From Clostridia bacterium (GTDB taxonomy: Bacteria > Bacillota_A > Clostridia > Oscillospirales > Acutalibacteraceae): a stretch of 5,722 nt of DNA. Under the pieces are notes generated by a model. That model searched no databases and was not told the DNA's origin. It saw only the letters and a program-made list of their open reading frames with translations. Of the stretch, positions 1-5,276 are shown piece after piece. The stretch covers positions 1 to 5,722 of the forward strand of contig JAILQN010000252.1 of assembly GCA_024699005.1 (NCBI GenBank). Reading direction: 5' to 3'. The position numbers and the translations under genes were made by a program. Within the stretch, counting starts at the first letter, position 1. Every line of letters begins with the position of its first letter.

Positions 1-335
1 AGAAGGCCCCCGCGAAGAAGGCTCCGGCAAAGAAAGCCGCCCCCGCGAAAAAAGCCGCTCCCGCCGCGAAGAAAGAAGCTCCGAAGGCAGCCCCCGCCGA
101 AAAGAAGGCTGAAGTAAAGGCCGCCCCCGCCCCCAAGAAGGCTGAGGAAAAGAAAGCCGCCGATCCCGCTCCCAAGAAGGCCGAGGAGAAGAAGGCCGCC
201 GCTCCCGCTGAGAAGGCAGAGGAGAAGAAGGCAGCCGCTCCTGCAAAGAAAGCAGAGGAGAAGAAAGCAGCTGCTCCCGCCAAGAAGGCTGAAGAGAAAA
301 AAGCTCCCGCGGCCAAGAAAACCGCGAAAAAGTAA
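1..335 (+). CDS. 3' end of a gene with a Lys/Ala/Pro/Glu-rich C-terminal tail (5' end outside window)
   Basis: The frame is open from the left edge (first full codon at 3) to a TAA at 333-335, giving about 110 residues made almost only of Lys, Ala, Pro and Glu. The first third is PAKKA-like and strongly basic; the rest alternates basic KK and acidic EE pairs. No folded domain is visible, so the real domain lies upstream of the window. Such tails are known on histone-H1-like proteins, some HU proteins and some ribosomal or translation proteins of Gram-positive bacteria, where they bind nucleic acid. Which of these applies cannot be decided here. A strong terminator follows 22 bp after the stop, so this is the last gene of its transcript. 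It converges on the oxidoreductase gene. Confidence 0.8.
   Translation, partial: KAPAKKAPAKKAAPAKKAAPAAKKEAPKAAPAEKKAEVKAAPAPKKAEEKKAADPAPKKAEEKKAAAPAEKAEEKKAAAPAKKAEEKKAAAPAKKAEEKKAPAAKKTAKK
135..311 (+). repeat. 12-codon tandem repeat, consensus KKAEEKKAAAPA
   Basis: Within the lysine-rich tail, units begin at 135, 174, 210, 246 and 282. The first is 13 codons, the next three are 12 codons (36 nt), and the last is degenerate and runs into the C-terminus. The protein repeat is better conserved than the DNA: codons vary freely (aag/aaa, gcc/gca/gct, gag/gaa). This suggests the amino-acid pattern is maintained rather than only freshly duplicated. Confidence 0.75.
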
Positions 336-356
336 TCAAAATCTATATAACGATAC

Positions 357-388
357 CGGGAGAGGATTTCCTCTCCCGCGCGTTTTTT
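357..388 (+). terminator. Rho-independent terminator of the lysine-rich gene
   Basis: A perfect 9-bp stem (357-365 with 370-378, CGGGAGAGG against CCTCTCCCG) closes a 4-nt loop. Four bases (GCGC) then separate it from a run of six T at 383-388. Stem and T-run have the right order for the + strand. In the reverse direction there is only a weak AT-rich stretch, so it may partly stop the converging oxidoreductase transcript too, but this is less certain. Confidence 0.9.
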
Positions 389-417
389 AACCTTTTCAGC
401 TATCGGCTATCCGCTGA

Positions 418-1728
418 TCAATCCTCTTCGCCCTCATACAGCTGCGCCCATTCCGCGACGGCTTTCTTATCGTATTTCTCCGGCAGGGTGGATACCATTT
501 CCTTGATCCCGCGTGATGATGTAAGCGCCCCCAGGGTCTTTGGCAGGAAGCCCAGCTTGCCGAACAGCTTGACCGCTTTGCTCAGAACGTTGCCCATGCT
601 CATGGCGTCCGAGGACATGCCCAGCTCGTTGGCGGTAAGGATCTCCTTCTGCAGCAGGAAGTCGACGTCGTCCGCGTCCAGTTCGGTGGCGAGTTTGCGG
701 AGGATATCCACGGTCAGGAATTTAAAGCCGATCTCTGTGTGATAGCGATAAACGTACTCCCAGAGCACGTCCGCGGTAAGCTTCTCATCCCCGGCAGAGT
801 TCACCACGTCGGCGAGTATCCTGCCGGCGTTTATCGAGTTCTCTATACCCGACCCCGGCATGGGTATCGTCATGGCAGCGCTGTCGCCCACCGCGGCGTA
901 TCCGTCCGCGACAAAAACGGGCAGCGTGCGGCGGATGGGTATCTGATAGTAGCTGCCGCCGCGCACGATCTTATCGCCCAGCGTGGGATATATTTTTTTG
1001 AAGTCGGCGATAGCGTCGTCCACCTGCTCCTGCGTCAGGGTGTGTCCGAATCTGCCAACCAGCACGTCCATATAGTGCCTGTTGGTGATCATCCAGTCCA
1101 GGCCCGGCTCACGGTTATGGTAGAAATGGACTATATGCTTCTGCTCCGGATCCGGTCCGTCTTTTTTCTCATAAAATGCGCGATAGGAAGACAGCACCTC
1201 ATTGGGCTTAAGCTCTGAGATTATTCCGAAGCGGGCCGGCAGGTTTCGTCTTATGGGAGAATTGAGCCCCGCGGCATCGATAACGAGGTCCGCCTCGCGC
1301 ATATGCCGCATACGCGACTTGGTGATAACTCCGCGCACTTTGGTTCCGTCTATGATCGGACAAATGACTTTTTCGCCGAATTTGAACTTGACGCCCATCT
1401 GTGACGCATAACGGACAAGGCAGTTTATAAGGTACTTCCTGTCCATTATAACATGGTCCGGATCCTCATTTTTTTTGCCCACGACATACACGTCACCTGC
1501 CGGGTTTGTGTAGGTTATATTGTATTCGGAGTGGATGTGATCCTTGGGGGGCCTGGACATGCCGATATTGTCAAAGCACGTTATCTCGAATATATCCGTC
1601 CAGTCGTGACCCAGATTCTTTCTCTCTCTCGCTTCGCAGACGGTCACGTCGTGACCCGCTCCGGCAAGCAGCGCAGCCGCGGCAAGACCGCCGTGTCCCG
1701 CTCCGGCGACTATTATTTTCTTACCCAT
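418..1728 (-). CDS. FAD-dependent oxidoreductase, geranylgeranyl reductase / PHBH-fold type
   Basis: The 436-residue protein has the three signatures of the group A flavoprotein fold. An N-terminal Rossmann motif GAGHGG at residues 9-14 ends in an acidic Glu32 that should bind the adenosine ribose. An Asp-containing segment VIDAAG lies at 149-154. The second FAD motif GDSAA begins at 281 and is followed by PMPGSGIENSINAG, the pattern typical of geranylgeranyl-reductase-like enzymes. A conserved MDRKYL element lies at 95-100. The family reduces isoprenoid double bonds or hydroxylates small molecules; the substrate cannot be read here. The C-terminal part (about 320-436) is less conserved and mostly helical-looking. 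The start is supported by GGAGGA at 1735-1740, 6 nt upstream. The gene is the last on the minus strand and lies 170 bp beyond the TraX-family gene, with a repeat element between. Confidence 0.85.
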   Translation of the reverse strand: MGKKIIVAGAGHGGLAAAALLAGAGHDVTVCEARERKNLGHDWTDIFEITCFDNIGMSRPPKDHIHSEYNITYTNPAGDVYVVGKKNEDPDHVIMDRKYLINCLVRYASQMGVKFKFGEKVICPIIDGTKVRGVITKSRMRHMREADLVIDAAGLNSPIRRNLPARFGIISELKPNEVLSSYRAFYEKKDGPDPEQKHIVHFYHNREPGLDWMITNRHYMDVLVGRFGHTLTQEQVDDAIADFKKIYPTLGDKIVRGGSYYQIPIRRTLPVFVADGYAAVGDSAAMTIPMPGSGIENSINAGRILADVVNSAGDEKLTADVLWEYVYRYHTEIGFKFLTVDILRKLATELDADDVDFLLQKEILTANELGMSSDAMSMGNVLSKAVKLFGKLGFLPKTLGALTSSRGIKEMVSTLPEKYDKKAVAEWAQLYEGEED

Positions 1729-1757
1729 TTATTTTCCTCCCAAAGGACGATGTTTTT

Positions 1758-1928
1758 AATGTGTAATCGGTAATGTGTAATGTGTAATTGCGCTTAAGAA
1801 ATCATAACGGTAAGATTTTCTCCGCCCCGTAAGGTTTTGTGTTCCGGAATTCTTACGGGGCGGTGAACAGCTTTTCTCCGCCGTCCTGACCGGCGCGATT
1901 ACACATTGCACATTGCACATTGCTCATT
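1758..1928. repeat. Heptamer-armed inverted-repeat element 1 (AATGTGY family), 171 bp
   Basis: The left arm has 7-nt units at 1758, 1765, 1772 and 1779 (AATGTGT, with AATCGGT as second), then AATTGCGC at 1786-1793. The right arm, read on the minus strand from 1928, has AATGAGC, two AATGTGC and AATGTGT, then AATCGCGC ending at 1893. The arms can pair along about 36 nt. The core holds a perfect 12-bp stem (1822-1833 with 1852-1863, CCGCCCCGTAAG) with an 18-nt loop, and a smaller CGCCG/CGGCG hairpin near 1879-1895. No T-run follows either hairpin, so they do not look like ordinary terminators. No ORF is present, so it would need a trans-acting factor to move. The right arm forms the 3' end of the TraX-family gene. 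Confidence 0.85.
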
Positions 1929-2726
1929 GATAAGATAACATATCGCGCCCAGAATTGCAAGATGCGCGGGATAATAGATATAGAAAAACCACTTTCCGAA
2001 TTTGTTCTTTCTTTTCTGCATACCGCCCTTATAGAAGGCGCAGATCACGATCGCCGCAAATACCGGTCCGGATACGGTACAGAAAAAATACAGCAGCGCG
2101 CGCCCGACAGACACGTGAGAAACTATCACTTTCTCCGCCATAAACACGGCGTGGGTGAGCAGCACGAATATCCAGCCGAGTTTTATCTTTCCCATATACT
2201 GCCTGGCGAGATAAAACTCCGCGGCGTAGATCGGCGCTTTCTGCGCCCAGTCGCAGAAGGTCGTCAGCAGTACCGCCGCGCCGAGGACAACGACCTTTAA
2301 AAGCCATTTGACGACAAACGGCAACTTCCCGTTTTCGTCAAGAGCCTTGAACGCCCACAGCATAAGCAGGCAGACAAGCAGCGTGGTCATGAAACTGAAA
2401 TTTCCGAACTCAAAGCCGTCCGGAGCGGAACTCGCGAAGGAATAAGGCAGCTGGGAAATGACCGCGAAGATCCCCAGGCGCAGCGCGTATCGGGGAATGC
2501 TCCCGGTATAATATATGCCGTCAGCCATAAAATACAGCATCGCCGGCGCGGTGAAATAGCCCAGCCCGATGAAAACCAGCCCGAGAAGATCATGCCCTGA
2601 GCCCGTACCGTAAAGGAATATACTCCCGATATGGTTGAGCGTCATCATGAATATGGCAATGTATTTTATCGTGCCCCGCGACAGCCCCCGGGCGGCGGGC
2701 ATTGTCCGTATGTCTGGTTCGTTCAT
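1899..2726 (-). CDS. TraX family membrane protein
   Basis: The predicted 275-residue integral membrane protein has about eight hydrophobic segments. It keeps the TraX landmarks in order: an N-terminal IKYIAIFMMTLNHIG segment (20-34), GYFTAPAMLYFMADG (56-70), RYALRLGIFAVISQLPY (79-95), GNFSFMTTL (108-116) and a C-terminal FYKGG...FFYIYYPAHLAIL region (231-259). F-plasmid TraX N-acetylates pilin. Firmicute homologues have no settled role and may acylate surface molecules. The Asp usual in the first motif (DH) is Asn here. An upstream ATG at 2750 would add eight residues, but GGAGGA lies 6 nt before the ATG at 2726, so the shorter start is preferred. The last nine residues (NEQCAMCNV) and the stop are encoded by the arm of repeat element 1. 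It lies directly after the phage head genes on the same strand, so it could be a host gene or a prophage cargo gene. Confidence 0.85.
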   Translation of the reverse strand: MNEPDIRTMPAARGLSRGTIKYIAIFMMTLNHIGSIFLYGTGSGHDLLGLVFIGLGYFTAPAMLYFMADGIYYTGSIPRYALRLGIFAVISQLPYSFASSAPDGFEFGNFSFMTTLLVCLLMLWAFKALDENGKLPFVVKWLLKVVVLGAAVLLTTFCDWAQKAPIYAAEFYLARQYMGKIKLGWIFVLLTHAVFMAEKVIVSHVSVGRALLYFFCTVSGPVFAAIVICAFYKGGMQKRKNKFGKWFFYIYYPAHLAILGAICYLINEQCAMCNV

Positions 2727-2732
2727 ATCATA

Positions 2733-2738
2733 TCCTCC
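2733..2738 (-). promoter_or_regulatory. Ribosome binding site that fixes the TraX-family start
   Basis: The minus strand reads GGAGGA here, 6 nt before the ATG at 2724-2726. It lies inside the longer ORF that starts at 2750, whose own ATG has no such site upstream, so translation most likely begins at 2726. Confidence 0.8.
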
Positions 2739-2774
2739 GGGGTTAAGCATAAGAGGTTTTAATTAAAACAGCCT

Positions 2775-2796
2775 TTAACGCGCAAGTGCGCGTTAA
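2775..2796 (-). other. Perfect hairpin upstream of the TraX-family gene; weak terminator or attenuator candidate
   Basis: TTAACGCGC (2775-2783) pairs with GCGCGTTAA (2788-2796) around a 4-nt loop. On the minus strand it is followed after about six bases by TTTTAATT, a poor T-tract. It lies between the phage head genes and the TraX-family gene and overlaps the end of repeat element 2 by two bases. It could end the head-gene transcript weakly or be part of the element boundary. Confidence 0.35.
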
Positions 2797-2965
2797 TGTG
2801 TAATTAGCAATGTGTAATGTGTAATTGCGCTTAAGAATGTATACAGTGAAACTTATCTCCGCCCCGAACGGTTATCTGCCGGGGCGGAGAAATCTGTCTG
2901 TCGCCGTCCTGTCCGGCGCGATTGCACATTGCTAATTGCTAATTGCACATTGTACATTGCACATT
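2795..2965. repeat. Heptamer-armed inverted-repeat element 2 (AATGTGY family), 171 bp
   Basis: The left arm has units at 2795 (AATGTGT), 2802 (AATTAGC), 2809 and 2816 (AATGTGT), then AATTGCGC at 2823-2830. The right arm, read on the minus strand from 2965, has six units (AATGTGC, AATGTAC, AATGTGC, AATTAGC twice, AATGTGC), then AATCGCGC ending at 2916. The core shares with element 1 the TTAAGAA after the left arm, a TCTCCGCCCCG/CGGGGCGGAGA hairpin (11-bp stem, 2855-2865 with 2880-2890) and a CGCCGTCCTGTCCGGCG hairpin before the right arm. The rest of the core differs. The right edge overlaps the stop codon of the tail-terminator-like gene by two bases. Confidence 0.85.
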
Positions 2966-3389
2966 ATAAAAACTCGCTCCAATCATACGTCTGCCGCACC
3001 GTTTCCGCAACAGTAAAATGAAATTCAAGGATTATGGTATCGGTATTGCGGTCATACCGTACCTTGTCCGACGTTACGGCGCCGATATTCAGCCCGGTTC
3101 CGAAAAGCAGGGCGTCAAGAAGCCGCGCGGCGATGTCTGCGCACCTCTCGCCGCCCAGATAAGACGGTGTGTGTACGCTCACGACAAAAGAGGTCAGCGC
3201 GCTTCTTGACGACACGCCCTGCTCGATATCCTCTACGCTCATGTTTTCGCCGCCGATAGTCACGGTCGGCTCCTCGACCGGTCTCGTCGCCGGGTTTCTC
3301 TGATAGGCGACGGAGAAAATGCAGTCGCCGAGAGCTTCCTGCCCGGAAAGCCATGATATGAGTCTCGCCGGAAGTGTGTTGATATACAT
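2964..3389 (-). CDS. Probable phage tail terminator / neck protein
   Basis: This 141-residue soluble protein has no signal or membrane segment. Assignment rests mainly on position, two genes after the head-closure candidate, and on size (tail terminators are usually 110-150 residues). The sequence fits an alpha/beta fold: an N-terminal helix, a strand near residues 43-46 (VTIG), a strand SFVVSVHT (67-74), a helix over the CADIAARLLDALL region, and a final pair of strands ending in ILEFHFTVAE. No catalytic motif is seen. Start support is AGGAAAGGAAG at 3397-3407, 7 nt upstream. The TAA stop shares two bases with repeat element 2. It could instead be a tail-completion or minor structural protein. 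Confidence 0.5.
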   Translation of the reverse strand: MYINTLPARLISWLSGQEALGDCIFSVAYQRNPATRPVEEPTVTIGGENMSVEDIEQGVSSRSALTSFVVSVHTPSYLGGERCADIAARLLDALLFGTGLNIGAVTSDKVRYDRNTDTIILEFHFTVAETVRQTYDWSEFL

Positions 3390-3420
3390 TTTTACGCTTC
3401 CTTTCCTGTTTCACTTGCCG

Positions 3421-4161
3421 TCAACCCTGTTCAACCACGATTTTCACGACATTCGTATACGTGGTCCCCTCAGCGTTTGTGACGGCGCATCTGTAAAACG
3501 CTCTTGAGGTTGCGGACGTCACGTTGATATTCAGATTCGGAGTTGTCGCACCTCCGGCGCCCGACGGTCGGAAAGGTCCGCTTTCCGAACTGCTTGACTG
3601 CCACTGATAAGACTCCGCGCCGTTCGCGATAACCACGAAGTCGGCTTTTGTGCTCATGGCGCCGTGGTAGTCGACAGGCTGGACCATAATGACGGGAGCG
3701 GCGTCGGCAAGCGTGAGCATGGCGCTGTCTGAACAGCTCGTGCCGGCAGGGTTTGAAACGGCGCAGCGGTACAGGACGGCGGCGGACGCGGCGCTCGCTC
3801 CGACCGTCAGCGTGTCACCTGTCGCCCCGGTGTCCGTCCACGTCACGCCGTAATCGTCGGAGGTCTGCCATCTGTAGGACTCCGCCATTTCCGCGGCGAC
3901 CGTGAAAACGGCGTTTTCCCCGGTGTCCGCGCTCACGTTTTCAGGCTGTACGGTGATCTCCGGCGGCTCGGTGACGTAAATTATTTTCACGCAGTTCGAG
4001 AAGACCGTCCCGGCGGAGTTTGTGACCATACAGCGGAAAAGCTGATCCGGCGCGTCCTCCGTCACCGAAACGGTGATCTCGGCGGTGTCCTCCCCTGCCC
4101 CTCCGGCGTCGGTCCAGGTGATCCCGCCGTCAGTTGATTTTTGCCATTTGTAGGTTATCAT
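3421..4161 (-). CDS. Ig-like domain protein, in frame with the upstream head-closure ORF
   Basis: The 246 residues form three Ig-like repeats. Each keeps a YxWQ strand (W6, W98, W187), a W/F-containing loop, and a YRCxVxNxxGT strand (C44, C133, C225). Repeats 2 and 3 begin with ITVQP or IMVQP (69-73, 158-162). The first repeat lacks its opening strands; these are found as the C-terminus of the preceding ORF (ITVQP...VVFRVRA). The B-strand Cys of classical Ig folds is replaced by Phe, as in many bacterial and phage Ig-like domains. Such domains are common additions to phage capsid and tail proteins and are thought to help particles bind carbohydrate or mucus. There is no signal peptide, which fits a virion protein. 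The start at 4161 is served by GGAGGA at 4172-4177, 10 nt away. Alternatively it is simply the C-terminal part of one 383-residue protein. Confidence 0.75.
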   Translation of the reverse strand: MITYKWQKSTDGGITWTDAGGAGEDTAEITVSVTEDAPDQLFRCMVTNSAGTVFSNCVKIIYVTEPPEITVQPENVSADTGENAVFTVAAEMAESYRWQTSDDYGVTWTDTGATGDTLTVGASAASAAVLYRCAVSNPAGTSCSDSAMLTLADAAPVIMVQPVDYHGAMSTKADFVVIANGAESYQWQSSSSESGPFRPSGAGGATTPNLNINVTSATSRAFYRCAVTNAEGTTYTNVVKIVVEQG

Positions 4162-4167
4162 AGTATC

Positions 4168-4575
4168 TTATTCCTCCGCTCTCACTCTGAACACGACCGT
4201 TCCGCCCGCGGCGCCCATAGCGGAAACCGGCTGAACGGTGATATACGGTCCGCCGGTGCGTTCCAGCAGCACGACCCAATCGTAAACGGGCTCGTCGCCG
4301 AGGAAGATCGTATCGCGCCGGACAAACGACCAGGACGTATAATGCCCGTCCCGGAGTTTATGCCCCGTAAGATCTCCCGGAGGCAGAAAACCGGACGGAG
4401 CGAACATCAGAAAATAGCTGTCTTTCTCCCTGCCCAGGTCAGTCCCCACGCCTTCCATATACATCTTGTTTTTGTACCGCAGCGGCTGTATCACGCAGAT
4501 ATCGTTCGTTTCTGTCCCGTCCGGGAAAGTCAGGGTGACGCGTCTGCCTGTGCGGCGAATAAAGTCTTTTGTCAT
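4168..4575 (-). CDS. Probable phage head-closure protein ending in the first half of an Ig domain
   Basis: The 135-residue ORF begins MTKDFIRRTG, a short helix before a beta-rich body (about 10-108, with strands such as RVTLTFPDG and SYFLMFAPSG), as in small head-closure or head-tail joining proteins. Its place right after the connector supports that role; the family match is by shape and position rather than a decisive motif. Residues 110-135 switch to an Ig-like opening (ITVQP, then GGTVVFRVRAEE) and stop at TAA (4168-4170). The same frame then continues into the Ig ORF. No Shine-Dalgarno sequence is visible before the ATG at 4575; the upstream DNA is AT-rich and then enters repeat element 3, whose near arm reads CTCC on this strand. 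Confidence 0.55.
   Translation of the reverse strand: MTKDFIRRTGRRVTLTFPDGTETNDICVIQPLRYKNKMYMEGVGTDLGREKDSYFLMFAPSGFLPPGDLTGHKLRDGHYTSWSFVRRDTIFLGDEPVYDWVVLLERTGGPYITVQPVSAMGAAGGTVVFRVRAEE
4172..4177 (-). promoter_or_regulatory. Ribosome binding site immediately before the in-frame TAA, for the Ig ORF
   Basis: The minus strand reads GGAGGA here, within codons for the last residues of the head-closure ORF (A-E-E). The TAA follows one base later and the next ATG (4161) lies 10 nt away. The spacing is a little long but usable and places a terminating ribosome over a reinitiation site. It explains how the Ig ORF could be made as a separate chain. Confidence 0.6.
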
Positions 4576-4610
4576 AACAATTTAATAAGATAGGAGTTGT
4601 TTTCAGTGAG

Positions 4611-4741
4611 GAGATAGGAGTCAGGAGTGAGGAGTTTTACTTAAAAATCAGAGCACTTCCGTTCACTGTCAGGATTCGTCGGCAATTCGCCCCGGTTCCG
4701 ACCGGGAAAAACTCCTGACTCCTCTCTCCTGACTCCTATCT
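4611..4741. repeat. Heptamer-armed inverted-repeat element 3 (GAGTCAG family)
   Basis: The left arm has 7-nt units at 4611 (GAGATAG), 4618 (GAGTCAG), 4625 (GAGTGAG) and 4632 (GAGTTTT). The right arm on the minus strand from 4741 reads AGATAG, GAGTCAG, GAGAGAG, GAGTCAG, GAGTTTT, so it carries one extra heptamer. Further degenerate units (CAGTGAG at 4604, AGATAGGAG at 4588) extend the left side almost to the head-closure start codon. The core has a 6-bp hairpin CCCGGT-tccg-ACCGGG at 4691-4706. There is no coding capacity. It fills the gap between connector and head-closure genes. Confidence 0.85.
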
Positions 4742-4761
4742 AAAACAAAACTCTGCACCTT

Positions 4762-5130
4762 TCATTCCGCGGCAACGCCGCGCTCCATAAACCGGCTTCC
4801 GCCCAGATACGTCCTCACGGTCCTGTTTATCTCTTCACGGCAGGCCTCGCCGTCAACGGCGTCATTATGATAAGTGACGGCGTAATCGCCTATCTTTTCC
4901 GACGCGGTCCGCTGTCCGGCTGCCGAATCGTACCGGTAAAGCACCTCTGCGACGGCGCAGACAGCGTCCCTCGCTGCGTCCGGGATACCGGCGCCGTCCA
5001 AAGTATCTGTTCTGCGGAACGTGGCGTGACTGACCTCCGCTGCCGCGCGCTTTTCGTATTCCGGAAAATCCCCGGCAGGGATCAGCCTGCCGGGATAGGT
5101 TCCGGTGTAGTATTCGTAGGTTACGGTCAT
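4762..5130 (-). CDS. Phage head-tail connector protein (gp6/YqbG-like)
   Basis: The 122-residue protein has the mostly helical make-up of gp6-like connectors: an N-terminal segment with PEYEKRAAAEVSHATF (about 24-39), a helix rich in Ala and Val (DAARDAVCAVAEVLY, about 54-68), a short ASEKIGDYAVTY strand segment and a C-terminal helix ending in YLGGSRFMERGV. This C-terminal YLGG...RGV pattern is one I associate with Firmicute phage connectors. The protein would form the ring joining portal to head-closure protein. It lies directly after the capsid gene, as expected. Start support is AAAGGAGA at 5138-5145, 7 nt before the ATG. That site is just outside repeat element 4, so the element has not disrupted its translation signal. 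Confidence 0.75.
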   Translation of the reverse strand: MTVTYEYYTGTYPGRLIPAGDFPEYEKRAAAEVSHATFRRTDTLDGAGIPDAARDAVCAVAEVLYRYDSAAGQRTASEKIGDYAVTYHNDAVDGEACREEINRTVRTYLGGSRFMERGVAAE

Positions 5131-5146
5131 GGGTGTATCTCCTTTC

Positions 5147-5267
5147 AGAGTGGAGAGTGAAGAGTTAAGAGTGGAGTTATGGTTTTTGTCTTGTATAGAC
5201 GCGTTTCAGGCTGCGAAACAGCAAGCTTGCTGCCACGAATAACTCCACTCTTCACTCTCCACTCTCC
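5147..5267. repeat. Heptamer-armed inverted-repeat element 4 (AGTGRAG family), about 121 bp
   Basis: The left arm has units at 5149 (AGTGGAG), 5156 (AGTGAAG), 5163 (AGTTAAG) and 5170 (AGTGGAG), then TTAT to 5180. The right arm on the minus strand reads GGAG, AGTGGAG (5263-5257), AGTGAAG, AGTGGAG, then TTAT ending at 5239. The arms are identical apart from the outermost bases and one extra heptamer (AGTTAAG) on the left. The core contains a perfect 14-bp palindrome CAGCAAGCTTGCTG at 5219-5232 and a small GTTTC/GAAAC stem just before it. There is no ORF in the core. It lies between the capsid and connector genes. Confidence 0.85.
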
Positions 5268-5276
5268 GATCTCTGC

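Noticed and set aside
488..1773. Several + strand ORFs opposite the oxidoreductase gene
   Set aside because: They are antisense to a gene with clear FAD motifs, lack good ribosome binding sites, and their translations show no recognisable domains.
1822..1863. Intrinsic terminator from the GC-rich hairpin in element 1
   Set aside because: No T-run follows the stem on either strand.
1920..2593. ORFs on both strands overlapping the TraX-family gene
   Set aside because: Arginine-rich, low-complexity translations in shadow frames of a well-supported membrane protein gene.
1758..2965. CRISPR array
   Set aside because: The repeats are 7-nt units without spacers and are arranged as inverted arms, not as direct repeats with unique spacers.
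3115..3414. Minus-strand ORF overlapping the tail-terminator candidate
   Set aside because: Highly Arg-rich out-of-frame translation; the other frame fits phage synteny and has a ribosome binding site.
4168..4170. Genetic code reassignment of TAA
   Set aside because: TAA also ends the capsid, TraX-family and tail-terminator genes at sensible places, so it acts as a stop in this DNA.
4161..4177. Frameshift between the head-closure and Ig ORFs
   Set aside because: Both are in the same frame; the interruption is a stop codon, not a frame change.
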